Below, one piece after another: positions 23,807 through 30,612 of a stretch of DNA of 64,000 bases; positions within the stretch are counted from its first letter, which is position 1; each line of letters opens with the position of its first letter. The DNA is taken from NCBI RefSeq assembly GCF_013364235.1, contig NZ_CP054919.1, positions 3,942,701 to 4,006,700 on the forward strand, read 5' to 3'. The DNA comes from Kitasatospora sp. NA04385. Lineage in GTDB: Bacteria; Actinomycetota; Actinomycetes; Streptomycetales; Streptomycetaceae. A program made the position numbers and the translations under genes. The notes beneath the pieces are model-generated. The model did not search any database and was not told the DNA's origin. It saw nothing but the letters and a program-made list of their open reading frames with translations.

Positions 23807-24441
23807 GCACCGGCCGCGGCGTGCAGCCCAACCCGAGGGAAGTCCAAGTTCCCCGGAACCCGACCGAGGCGGACGACGACGCCTGGAACAGGTTCCTGGT
23901 CGCCCCGCGTCCGTTCTCCACCGAGCACGCCCAGGCCACCCACGAACTCGGCCTCGCCACCACCCTGGTCCTCGGGATGCCGACCGCCGCCGCGTCCTTG
24001 GACCTGCTCGTCAACAACGACCGCATCCACCCCGAGGGCGCCCTCGTGCTGGGCGCGCTGCTGTACGTCGCGGGCCACCGCGACGGCGCCCAGTTCTGGT
24101 GGCAGTTCGCGGCCGGCGGCGGCTCCTATACCGCCGCATCCTGCCTGAGCCTGCTCCACCGCAGCCTCGGCGAACTCGGCGACGCCGAAGTCTGGCGCCA
24201 CCAGGCCGACGCCCTGGATGCCGAACCCCGCACTCCGCAGCGCGCCCTGGACTTCCAGAGCTCCCTGCTCCCGGCCGGAGTCCTCGCCGAGATCCTCACC
24301 CTGTGCCACGAGGGCCTCGACGTGAAGCTCCCGCCCCGCCTCGCCGCCGTGATCCACCAACTCCCCGTCGACAGCGACGACCCCGAGTACGGAGAACTGC
24401 CCCAGGTCAGCAGCACCCTCGTCCGCGACCTGGCCAGGTAG
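23803..24441 (+). CDS. Hypothetical protein coupled to sigma-like gene (212 aa)
   Basis: Not assigned to a named family. The middle looks TPR/HEAT-like: HPEGALVLGALLYVAGHRDG, AQFWWQFAAGGGSYTAASCL, LGDAEVWRHQADAL, with alternating helices. The last ~30 residues are acidic and possibly flexible (LPVDSDDPEYGEL). Its ATG overlaps the stop of the sigma-like gene. Similar sigma-like/helical pairs occur in streptomycetes, suggesting this protein modulates or works with the sigma-like factor. That role is inference. Confidence 0.6.
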   Translation: MSTGRGVQPNPREVQVPRNPTEADDDAWNRFLVAPRPFSTEHAQATHELGLATTLVLGMPTAAASLDLLVNNDRIHPEGALVLGALLYVAGHRDGAQFWWQFAAGGGSYTAASCLSLLHRSLGELGDAEVWRHQADALDAEPRTPQRALDFQSSLLPAGVLAEILTLCHEGLDVKLPPRLAAVIHQLPVDSDDPEYGELPQVSSTLVRDLAR

Positions 24442-24619
24442 GGCAGACGACAGCGGCGGTCCGCCCGGCACGGGCACCGGATCCGCCGCAGCCACGGCCT
24501 CGGCGAGGCGGGTAGGGCTTCACACCTCACCTGCCCCGCCGGGGCCGCCTGTCATGCTGCCCCGGCCTCCCCGCATCACCGGGGCCTGAGGGTGCAGCAG
24601 TTCCGGAGCGCCGCCCTCT

Positions 24620-24862
24620 TCATCGGCCGCCAGGACTCCGGCGCCCGCGCCGGACCGCAGGCACCGTGCTGTCCGGCAGCCGCCAGGAGCGGTGGGCGCG
24701 CAGCAGCGGCCCGCGCTCGGCCGGGTCGGTGCCGCGCAGGACCAGCCACAGGGTGAGCAGGTCGCGCAGGGCACCGGCGAGGGCACGGGCGTCGCGCGGT
24801 CGGCGGACGAGACGGACGAACACGAGCGGGACGGTGGCGAGGGCGAACGGGTGAAGATCCAT
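24620..24862 (-). CDS. Small hypothetical protein (80 aa)
   Basis: ATG 24862 follows GGAGAG with good spacing and opens MDLHPFALATVPLVFVRLVR. A helical hydrophobic first half (ALAGALRDLLTLWLVLRGT) leads to a basic tail. It may associate with the membrane. No family is recognised. It is isolated between a plus-strand gene and a plus-strand gene fragment. Confidence 0.5.
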   Translation of the reverse strand: MDLHPFALATVPLVFVRLVRRPRDARALAGALRDLLTLWLVLRGTDPAERGPLLRAHRSWRLPDSTVPAVRRGRRSPGGR

Positions 24863-24953
24863 CAGGTTCTCTCCTGCGGTCGGTGGGACTGATTCGGGAA
24901 GGCCCGGCCTGAGCCCAGGAGTTGATGAAATCCTTGAGGCCGGCGCGAGTCGC

Positions 24954-25148
24954 TTGGCCGCTTTCGCCGACAACCCCGAACTCGACGACCACGCCCGCGT
25001 GGACGCGGCTGCCGCCTTGGCCGAGGTAGACGGCTACCGGGAGGCGGGCGTGGAGCGGCTGACCGCCCTCGCCGACAACCCCGAACTCGACGACGACATC
25101 CGCGTGGACGCGGCCGCCTGCCTCGACCGGAAGAACAACCGCCAGTAA
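24954..25148 (+). pseudogene. Fragment of a HEAT-like repeat protein (about 64 aa)
   Basis: Two copies of a ~34-residue helical repeat are present: ADNPELDDHARVDAAAALAE then ADNPELDDDIRVDAAACLD. The frame begins inside the first repeat and has no good ribosome site (TTG 24954 only). The remainder of a larger repeat protein is missing on the left, so this is read as the 3' remnant of a deleted gene. Such remnants are common near tRNA-linked insertion sites, and tRNA-Gly lies 500 bases away. Confidence 0.5.
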
Positions 25149-25241
25149 CAGGGCGTCACCTTCTCAGCCGCCCTCACCGGGTCCGGTCGGGGCCTCGCCC
25201 GACCATGACCGAGTTGGGCTTCGAAGCGGTTGAGCGTGCTG

Positions 25242-25272
25242 TGGAGGTACATAGTCGCGCGCTAGTCGCGCA
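25242..25272. repeat. Direct repeat, copy 1 (with 25552-25584)
   Basis: TGGAGGTACAT, a four-base spacer, then GCGCGCTAGTCGCGCA. The same two blocks recur at 25552-25584 with a six-base spacer. The second block overlaps an internal tandem TAGTCGCGC at 25253-25271. Possible recombination or regulator site; no coding frame explains it. Confidence 0.8.
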
Positions 25273-25291
25273 GCCGTTTCCACCCCTGATC

Positions 25292-25304
25292 TGACGGATC
25301 GTCA
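25292..25304. promoter_or_regulatory. 13-bp palindrome TGACG-N3-CGTCA, copy 1
   Basis: TGACGGATCGTCA. The same arms occur at 25535-25547 and 25723-25735. It lies 20 bases after direct-repeat copy 1. Confidence 0.6.
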
Positions 25305-25534
25305 CTTCCTTGCGGAGGCCTCCGGCGGTCACCAGGGGACAATAATGGTTAAGGCACGGAGGATCGGAAAGAGTCGGAATCACCTTCCTGACCTGGCGTT
25401 TCATCAGAAACACCCGCCCGCACGGCACGTGGCGCAGATCACATGTGCCCGAAAAATCCCGTGACCCAGATCACAGAAAATGCGTCTCGCCATTCAAGAC
25501 GACCATCGAACAAAATTCCGAGTACCCCAAAATC

Positions 25535-25547
25535 TGACGGTCCGTCA
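25535..25547. promoter_or_regulatory. 13-bp palindrome TGACG-N3-CGTCA, copy 2
   Basis: TGACGGTCCGTCA, four bases before direct-repeat copy 2. The arms match copies 1 and 3 exactly. It looks like an operator for a dimeric regulator. Confidence 0.6.
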
Positions 25548-25551
25548 TCCC

Positions 25552-25584
25552 TGGAGGTACATTTTTCTGCGCGCTAGTCGCGCA
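25552..25584. repeat. Direct repeat, copy 2
   Basis: TGGAGGTACAT (25552-25562), a six-base spacer, then GCGCGCTAGTCGCGCA (25569-25584). Both blocks are identical to copy 1. The pair is about 310 bases apart, and no gene is seen between them. Confidence 0.8.
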
Positions 25585-25613
25585 AGAGCTCGAAATTGGT
25601 CTAGACAACGAGC

Positions 25614-25640
25614 AAGCCCCAGGCCGCTGACCTGGGGCTT
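25614..25640 (-). terminator. 10-bp hairpin terminator after tRNA-Gly
   Basis: AAGCCCCAGG (25614-25623), a 7-base loop, then CCTGGGGCTT (25631-25640). It lies five bases beyond the tRNA 3' end on the tRNA's strand, with T-rich flanks on both strands. Confidence 0.8.
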
Positions 25641-25645
25641 TACCG

Positions 25646-25719
25646 TGGAGCGGGTGACGAGAATCGAACTCGCGCTCTAAGCTTGGGAAGCTCATGTTCT
25701 ACCATTAAACTACACCCGC
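25646..25719 (-). tRNA. tRNA-Gly (anticodon CCC), CCA encoded
   Basis: On the minus strand the sequence folds as a cloverleaf: acceptor GCGGGTG / CACCCGC, a D arm with AATGGTAGA, an anticodon stem TGAGC / GCTTA with loop TTCCCAA, a 4-base variable loop, and a T arm GCGAG-TTCGATT-CTCGT. The anticodon CCC reads GGG. The CCA end is encoded (complement TGG at 25646-25648). tRNA 3' ends are common integration sites for actinomycete elements, and accessory DNA lies on the 3' side here. No second copy of the 3' end was found in the window. Confidence 0.95.
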
Positions 25720-25722
25720 AGC

Positions 25723-25735
25723 TGACGAACCGTCA
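25723..25735. promoter_or_regulatory. 13-bp palindrome TGACG-N3-CGTCA, copy 3
   Basis: TGACGAACCGTCA ends the leader side of tRNA-Gly: it lies 4 bases upstream of the mature 5' end on the tRNA strand. A further TGACGG half-site follows directly at 25737. Confidence 0.6.
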
Positions 25736-25876
25736 GTGACGGCCCGATCAAGGACCACTGTACCCCATGGTGCGGGGTGGTGAGCGCAGGGTTTCCGGTG
25801 GCGGCGAGCCTGGGTGGGCGGTGTCCGGTAGATCCCCTAATGTGACGCTGTCGGCGGAAGTGTGGGAAGGGGACCG

Positions 25877-26098
25877 ATGGAGCAGCGCACCGTGGTTCGT
25901 TGTGCCGAGGGGCACGTGTTCAGTACGGCGGCGTTCCCGATGCAGCACTTGCAGGCGGGGCGGTTGGGGCCGGGGCGGTTGTTGCGGTGCCCCAGGTGCG
26001 GGCGGTTGCGGAGTTCGGTGCCGGCGGACGTTTCGGAGCTGTCGGCGGACGAACTGGCGCGCGGTCTGCGGCTGGTGGCGGTGGAGTCGCTGGCGTAG
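25877..26098 (+). CDS. Small zinc-ribbon-like protein (73 aa)
   Basis: A single Cys/His ribbon: RCAEGHVFSTAAF supplies Cys and His, and LLRCPRCGRL supplies a CxxC pair about 28 residues on. A short acidic helix ends the protein. ATG 25877 has GAAGGGG with good spacing; GTG 25862 is an alternative. Similar small ribbons are widespread in streptomycetes and unassigned. The gene stands 71 bases before dcd on the same strand. Confidence 0.65.
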   Translation: MEQRTVVRCAEGHVFSTAAFPMQHLQAGRLGPGRLLRCPRCGRLRSSVPADVSELSADELARGLRLVAVESLA

Positions 26099-26169
26099 CG
26101 GCCCGGCCGGAGCAGTCCACGGGGCGGGCGCTTTTGGGGCGTCCGCCCCGTGGCACGTACGCTCGGGGC

Positions 26170-26745
26170 GTGCTGCTCTCCGACAACGACATCCGTGCCG
26201 AGATCGACAAGGGGCGGGTCGTGATCGACCCGTTCGAGCCGTCGATGGTCCAGCCGTCGAGCATCGACGTCCGCCTGGACCGGTTCTTCCGGGTTTTCGA
26301 GAACCACCGCTATCCGCACATCGACCCCTCCGAGGAGCAGCCGGACCTGACCCGGCTGGTCGAGCCGGAGGGGGACGAGGCGTTCATCCTGCACCCCGGC
26401 GAGTTCGTGCTGGCGTCCACCTACGAGGTGATCACGCTGCCCGACGACGTGGCCTCCCGGCTGGAGGGCAAGTCGAGCCTGGGCCGGCTCGGGCTGCTGA
26501 CGCACTCGACGGCGGGCTTCATCGACCCGGGATTCAGCGGGCACGTGACGCTGGAGCTGTCGAACGTCGCGACGCTGCCGATCAAGCTGTACCCGGGCAT
26601 GAAGATCGGGCAGCTGTGCCTGTTCCGGCTCTCCTCGCCGTCCGAGCACCCGTACGGCTCGGAGCGCTACGGCTCGCGGTACCAGGGGCAGCGCGGCCCG
26701 ACGCCGTCCCGCTCCTACCTGAACTTCCACCGCACCCAGGTCTGA
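26170..26745 (+). CDS. dcd: dCTP deaminase (191 aa)
   Basis: Deaminates dCTP to dUTP for dTMP synthesis, acting as a homotrimer in the cytoplasm. Full family length. Family motifs include MLLSDNDIRAEIDKGRVVID, VQPSSIDVRLDRFFRVF and LEGKSSLGRLGLLTHSTAGF (the conserved SS and the catalytic-site region), then IDPGFSGHVTLELSNVA and PIKLYPGMKIGQLCLF. The C-terminal RYGSRYQGQRGPTPSRSY closes the nucleotide site. GTG 26170 begins the canonical N-terminus. Whether it is monofunctional or also a dUTPase cannot be decided from motifs alone. Confidence 0.97.
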   Translation: MLLSDNDIRAEIDKGRVVIDPFEPSMVQPSSIDVRLDRFFRVFENHRYPHIDPSEEQPDLTRLVEPEGDEAFILHPGEFVLASTYEVITLPDDVASRLEGKSSLGRLGLLTHSTAGFIDPGFSGHVTLELSNVATLPIKLYPGMKIGQLCLFRLSSPSEHPYGSERYGSRYQGQRGPTPSRSYLNFHRTQV

Positions 26746-26858
26746 TCCCGACGGAGTGCGGCGACGGGGGCCGGTCCCGGGCACGGGGCCGGCCTCCGCC
26801 GCGTCCACGAGAGGACCGGACGCGAGAGGTCGGGCGCGAGAGGTCGGGCGCAGGCGGC

Positions 26859-27752
26859 TCAGGCGCGGACGGGGGTGGTGACGGCGGTGAGTTCGGTGCC
26901 GTCCGCGGAGAGCGCCAGTTCGGTGCGCAGGGCGGTGAGTTCGCCGAGGTGGTGGAGGTGGGTGCCGCCGCAGGCGATGTCGGCGGGGCCCTCGGGGAGG
27001 TCGGTGTGCCAGCGGCGGCGGGCGGTGAGCCCGGGGCCGGGGGTGTCGATCCGGACCGGGGCGTCGGCGGCGACCCAGGCGGCCAGGCGGGCGTTGACGT
27101 CCGCGGTGAGGGCGGGGAGGGCGTCGGCCAGGGCCGGCAGGGTGTCGGTGGCGTCGGCGGTGAAGCCCTTCTTCTTCAGGGACTTGCCGATCCGGTAGGT
27201 GTCGGTGCTGGCGGCGGTGTCCATCACCGAGCCGTCCATGGCGAGGCTGTCGAAGTCGGGGTGGCCGAGGGCGTCGGCGCGGCCCGGGTCCTTGCGCCAG
27301 CGCGGGGCGAGCGCGGCGTTCAGCGCGAGGGCCAGCAGGTGGCAGCCGGTGTGCGCGGCGGAGAGCCGGGCGCGGCGGTCGGCGTCGACGGCGAGGTGCG
27401 CGGTGCGTCCGACCGCGTCGGGGCCGAGCGCGCCGGCGGGCAGCACGTGCAGCACCAGCCAGGCCCAGTCCTCCTCGCCGCGCCGGACCGGGATGTCGGC
27501 GCCGACCGCGAACTCGCCGGCCGGACCGGCCGCGCCGGTGAGGCAGTCGACGACGGGGTGGGCGGTGCCGTCGACGGTGAGGGTGCCGTGGTCGGCGGGC
27601 TGGTCGGGCCAGGTGTGGTCGACGGGGTGGAACGGGGTGGCCTCGGTGACCACGGCGGTGCGGCCGTCGGGGAGGGCGTGCACGACGAGGACCGGGGACT
27701 CGCCGGTCACCGCCCCGGCCGGGAAGCTGACGTGGGTGGTGGGCAGGCTCAT
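26859..27752 (-). CDS. AlaX-like alanyl-tRNA editing hydrolase (297 aa)
   Basis: The zinc-binding pattern of the AlaRS/AlaX editing domain is present: HTGCHLLALAL (HxxxH) and, about 130 residues on, ACGGTHLHHLGEL (CxxxH). Such free-standing proteins hydrolyse Ser or Gly mischarged on tRNA-Ala. The N-terminal ~100 residues form the beta-rich domain preceding it, and the family's usual SGQHxLS signature is not evident. ATG 27752 opens MSLPTTHVSFPAGAV. The gene converges with dcd, 113 bases apart. Confidence 0.85.
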   Translation of the reverse strand: MSLPTTHVSFPAGAVTGESPVLVVHALPDGRTAVVTEATPFHPVDHTWPDQPADHGTLTVDGTAHPVVDCLTGAAGPAGEFAVGADIPVRRGEEDWAWLVLHVLPAGALGPDAVGRTAHLAVDADRRARLSAAHTGCHLLALALNAALAPRWRKDPGRADALGHPDFDSLAMDGSVMDTAASTDTYRIGKSLKKKGFTADATDTLPALADALPALTADVNARLAAWVAADAPVRIDTPGPGLTARRRWHTDLPEGPADIACGGTHLHHLGELTALRTELALSADGTELTAVTTPVRA

Positions 27753-27840
27753 GCGCGGGCTCCGGGCGGGGTGTGAGGGTGAGGGCGGGCCGGACGACCC
27801 ACCCTACAAACCCGGACGGACCGTCCCCGACCCCGTCCCC

Positions 27841-27876
27841 GGCACCGCCCCCGGCACCGCCCCCGGCACCGCCCCC
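27841..27876. repeat. Three tandem GGCACCGCCCCC units
   Basis: Perfect 12-bp units at 27841-27852, 27853-27864 and 27865-27876, in the gap between the AlaX-like gene (starting 27752) and the end of the Yip1 gene (27910). Non-coding. Confidence 0.9.
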
Positions 27877-27909
27877 GGGACGCGCCGCGGGACGGGCCCG
27901 CGGGTGGCG

Positions 27910-28890
27910 TCAGCCCAGGGTGGGCAGCTTGATCAGCACCAGCAGCGCCAGCAGCTGCACCGCGGCCGCGCCGGCCGCCTTGCCCCAGGGCAGGTCGTGG
28001 ATCCGGCGCACCATGACGGTCAGCAGCACCGCGCAGCCGACCCAGGTCGCCCAGCCGACCGCCTGCACGACGGGGTTGCCGACCGGCAGGAAGAGCGCGA
28101 GCAGCAGCCGCGGGGCGTCGGTGGTCCAGCTGATCAGCGCGGCCAGGCCGACCGTGGACTGCCAGGGGCCGTCGCCGCCGAACTGCCGGGCCAGCGCGTA
28201 CGTCACCGCGGAGAGCACCCCGCCCGCCAGCGTGAAGCCGAGCGCGGCGCCGCCGAGCGCCCACAGCGCGACCGCGAAGGTGGAGTGCACCACCTGGTCG
28301 TAGGTGGAGTCGATGGCGAACACCGCGAGCACGCCGTACAGCAGCGACACGCACAGCGCGGGCAGCCACACCTGGTGGTCGCGCATCCGGTCGAAGGTGG
28401 CGCCGGGGCTGCGGTAGATCCCGACCAGCAGCTGCCGCCAGGGCAGCCGGGGCCCGCCGGTGTGCGGCGCGGCCTGCCCGCCGGCCCGGTAGACGGCGAC
28501 GTTGTCCGCCGGACCCTGCTCGTAGCCGCCGCGGCCGTAGCCGTCGTGACCGCCCTGCTCGTAGCCGTCGTAGCCGTCGTACCCGCCCTGGCCGCCCTGG
28601 CCGTAGCCGTCGTGCCCGTAGCCGTCCTGCCCGTAGCCGTGGCCGTCCTGGCCGCCGTACGGGTACGGCTCGCCGTAGGGCTGCTCGCCGAGGGCGAAGG
28701 CCCTGGTGTGGCCGGGCTGGTCGCCGGGCCCGGACGGGCCGGGGTGGGCGGGGTGCGGGGCGGTGAAGTACTCGGGGGCGCCGGTGGGCACGCCCTGGTA
28801 CGGGTCGCCCTGGGGGACGCCCGGTCGGGGTGCCGACCAGCCGTGCCGGGGGTCGGCGCCCCGTCCGTCGTCGTGTCGATTGCCAGCCAC
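27910..28890 (-). CDS. Yip1-family membrane protein with Tyr/Gly-rich N-terminus (326 aa)
   Basis: The first ~150 residues are hydrophilic and low-complexity, with many YGQ/DGY/GGY units (for example HDGYGQGGQGGYDGYDGYEQ). The C-terminal ~180 residues carry PWRQLLVGIYRSPGATFDRM and about five membrane helices (LPALCVSLLYGVLAVFAID, AVALWALGGAALGFTLAGG and others). This matches Yip1-domain membrane proteins, whose bacterial role is unclear. GTG 28890 is the likely start; the ribosome site is poor. The Tyr-rich tail resembles prion-like or phase-separating segments, but that is speculation. Confidence 0.75.
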   Translation of the reverse strand: MAGNRHDDGRGADPRHGWSAPRPGVPQGDPYQGVPTGAPEYFTAPHPAHPGPSGPGDQPGHTRAFALGEQPYGEPYPYGGQDGHGYGQDGYGHDGYGQGGQGGYDGYDGYEQGGHDGYGRGGYEQGPADNVAVYRAGGQAAPHTGGPRLPWRQLLVGIYRSPGATFDRMRDHQVWLPALCVSLLYGVLAVFAIDSTYDQVVHSTFAVALWALGGAALGFTLAGGVLSAVTYALARQFGGDGPWQSTVGLAALISWTTDAPRLLLALFLPVGNPVVQAVGWATWVGCAVLLTVMVRRIHDLPWGKAAGAAAVQLLALLVLIKLPTLG

Positions 28891-28938
28891 GCTTCGACGG
28901 TACCCGCAAGGGCTGACCCGCCGTCGGGTGATCATGGC

Positions 28939-28987
28939 GGCGGGGCCGGATTGCAGCCGTCCTGTGACGCTGCGGTCCGGCCCCGCC
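28939..28987 (-). terminator. Strong hairpin between nucleotidyltransferase and Yip1 genes
   Basis: GGCGGGGCCGGA (28939-28950) pairs perfectly with TCCGGCCCCGCC (28976-28987). The loop contains a second GCAGC/GCTGC pair. It lies 21 bases past the stop of the minus-strand nucleotidyltransferase gene. Confidence 0.75.
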
Positions 28988-29007
28988 GAAGGGGGTGCGC
29001 GGTGGGG

Positions 29008-30156
29008 TCAGCCCTTGACGCGGGCGCCGGGCGCGTGCACCGCGGCGGCGTTGCTCAGGCCGGCCTCGCAGCCGCCGGGGCCCGCGGACAGGCGCACGGC
29101 GCCGACCGGGAGGCGGGTGCCGCAGGCGATCCGCAGGCCGTTGGGGAGCTCGTTCTCGGCCTCCAGGACGGCGCCGTCGCCGATCACCACGCCGTCCAGC
29201 GAGCAGCGCTCACCGATCTCGGCGTAGGCGCCGACGATGGAGTCCTTGATGTACGCACCGGCCTGGATGCGGGCGCCCGGCAGCACGACGCTGCCCTCGA
29301 CGATGGCGCCGGCGGCGATCTGCGCGCCCTTGGAGACGACGGTGCCGGAGCTCAGCACGGCGGCCGGGTCGACGGCCGAGCCGGGCAGCAGCAGCGCCTC
29401 GCCGGTGGGGCCGGGGACGGCCGGGGAGTCGACCTTGCCGAGCACCAGGTCGGCCGAGCCGCGGACGAACGCGCCGGGGGTGCCCAGGTCCAGCCAGTAC
29501 GAGGTGTCGACGACGCCGCGCAGCAGCGCGCCGGTGGCGAGCAGCTCGGGGAAGGTCTCGCGCTCGACCGAGACCTCGCGGCCGGCCGGGATGCGGTCGA
29601 TGACCGAACGGGTGAAGACGTAGCAGCCCGCGTTGATCTGGTCGGTGACGATCTGCTCGGGCGTCTCGGGCTTCTCCAGGAAGGCGAGCACCCGGCCGTC
29701 CCGGTCGGTCGGGACGAGACCGAAGGCGCGCGGGTCGGCCACCCGGGTGAGGTGCAGGGTGACGTCGGCCCCGGAGTCGCGGTGCCCGTCGCGCAGGGCG
29801 GCGATGTCCAGGCCGGAGAGGATGTCGCCGTTGAAGACCAGCACCGGCTCGTCCGGGCCGCAGGTCAGGCCGGAGGCGGCGTTGCGGATCGCGCCGCCGG
29901 TGCCCAGCGGTTCCTCCTCGGTGAGGTAGACCAGCTCGATGCCGTAGGGGCTGCCGTCCTGGAAGTGGTCGACGAACACGTCGGCGAGGTACGAGGTGGC
30001 GAGCACGACGCGGGTGACGCCGGCCGCGGCGGCGCGGGCCAGCTGGTGGGCGATGAAGGGGACGCCCGCCACGGGCAGCATCGGCTTCGGCGTGTGGGTG
30101 GTCAGCGGGCGGAGTCGGGTGCCCTTTCCGCCGACCAGCATGATCGCCTGGGTCAT
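29008..30156 (-). CDS. Sugar-phosphate nucleotidyltransferase, ManC/GlmU-like (382 aa)
   Basis: The N-terminal catalytic domain has the nucleotide-binding signature MLVGGKGTRLRPLTTHTPKP, then EEEPLGTGGAIRNAASGL and VLVFNGDILSGLD (the metal-binding Asp). The C-terminal part is a left-handed beta-helix of hexapeptide repeats (SAVDPAAVLSSGTVVSKGAQ, IQAGAYIKDSIVGAYAEIG). It makes an NDP-sugar, most often GDP-mannose in actinomycete relatives of this arrangement, for glycan or protein mannosylation. ATG 30156 follows GGGAG. An acetyltransferase-like helix may be regulatory. The exact sugar is not fixed by sequence. Confidence 0.85.
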   Translation of the reverse strand: MTQAIMLVGGKGTRLRPLTTHTPKPMLPVAGVPFIAHQLARAAAAGVTRVVLATSYLADVFVDHFQDGSPYGIELVYLTEEEPLGTGGAIRNAASGLTCGPDEPVLVFNGDILSGLDIAALRDGHRDSGADVTLHLTRVADPRAFGLVPTDRDGRVLAFLEKPETPEQIVTDQINAGCYVFTRSVIDRIPAGREVSVERETFPELLATGALLRGVVDTSYWLDLGTPGAFVRGSADLVLGKVDSPAVPGPTGEALLLPGSAVDPAAVLSSGTVVSKGAQIAAGAIVEGSVVLPGARIQAGAYIKDSIVGAYAEIGERCSLDGVVIGDGAVLEAENELPNGLRIACGTRLPVGAVRLSAGPGGCEAGLSNAAAVHAPGARVKG

Positions 30157-30612
30157 GTGATGTCTCCCGTGGTCGAATTCCGGCGGCCCGGCACGACAGG
30201 GTCCGGTGTGCTCGCTCGGTGAACTGGTCGAGGCGGCGCGGCACGCCCCTCGACGGAGCCAGTACTCTCCCTGGCTCCGCCGCATACTCTATTTGCCCGA
30301 ACAGCGTCCGAGCGCCACCGGCCAGGTCGATCCGGTGTACGAATCGGCACATCCGGCCGCGACGGCCCGCCGGGAACGCTCCGCAGTGGCTGCCGCCCGG
30401 GGGCCCGGGCCCCGGAGTCCCGCCCGGAGCCACCCCTGGGCCGCCCCTGAGCCGCCCCGGCGGACCCGCGCCCGGCCCGTGCCCGGCCCGTGCCCGGCCC
30501 GCACCCCGCCCACGCCCCGCCCGCGCCCGGCCCCTGCGTCCCCGAACGGGCCGGACCCCGGCGCCGCTGCGAGCGTCCGGGGTCCGGGGGTGACGGGCGG
30601 GGTGAGCGGGCG
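30157..30612. other. Intergenic region upstream of the nucleotidyltransferase gene, with GC-rich tandem repeat
   Basis: 456 bases without a supported gene. The half next to the nucleotidyltransferase is moderately GC-rich and holds an AT-rich spot (30281-30298) that may be its promoter. The other half is very GC-rich, with an 11-bp unit CCCGGCCCGTG repeated from 30471 (30471, 30482, and a variant at 30493). Open frames here are Pro/Arg low-complexity and are not credible genes. Confidence 0.6.

Noticed and set aside
25646..25719. tRNA-Gly as the attachment site of the 1-18.6 kb island
   Set aside because: No second copy of the tRNA 3' end was found in the window, and the integrase is 11 kb away with unrelated genes between, so this cannot be claimed.
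30471..30503. CCCGGCCCGTG repeats as a regulatory array
   Set aside because: Short GC-rich slippage repeats in a non-coding gap with no link to a promoter; recorded only as a repeat.
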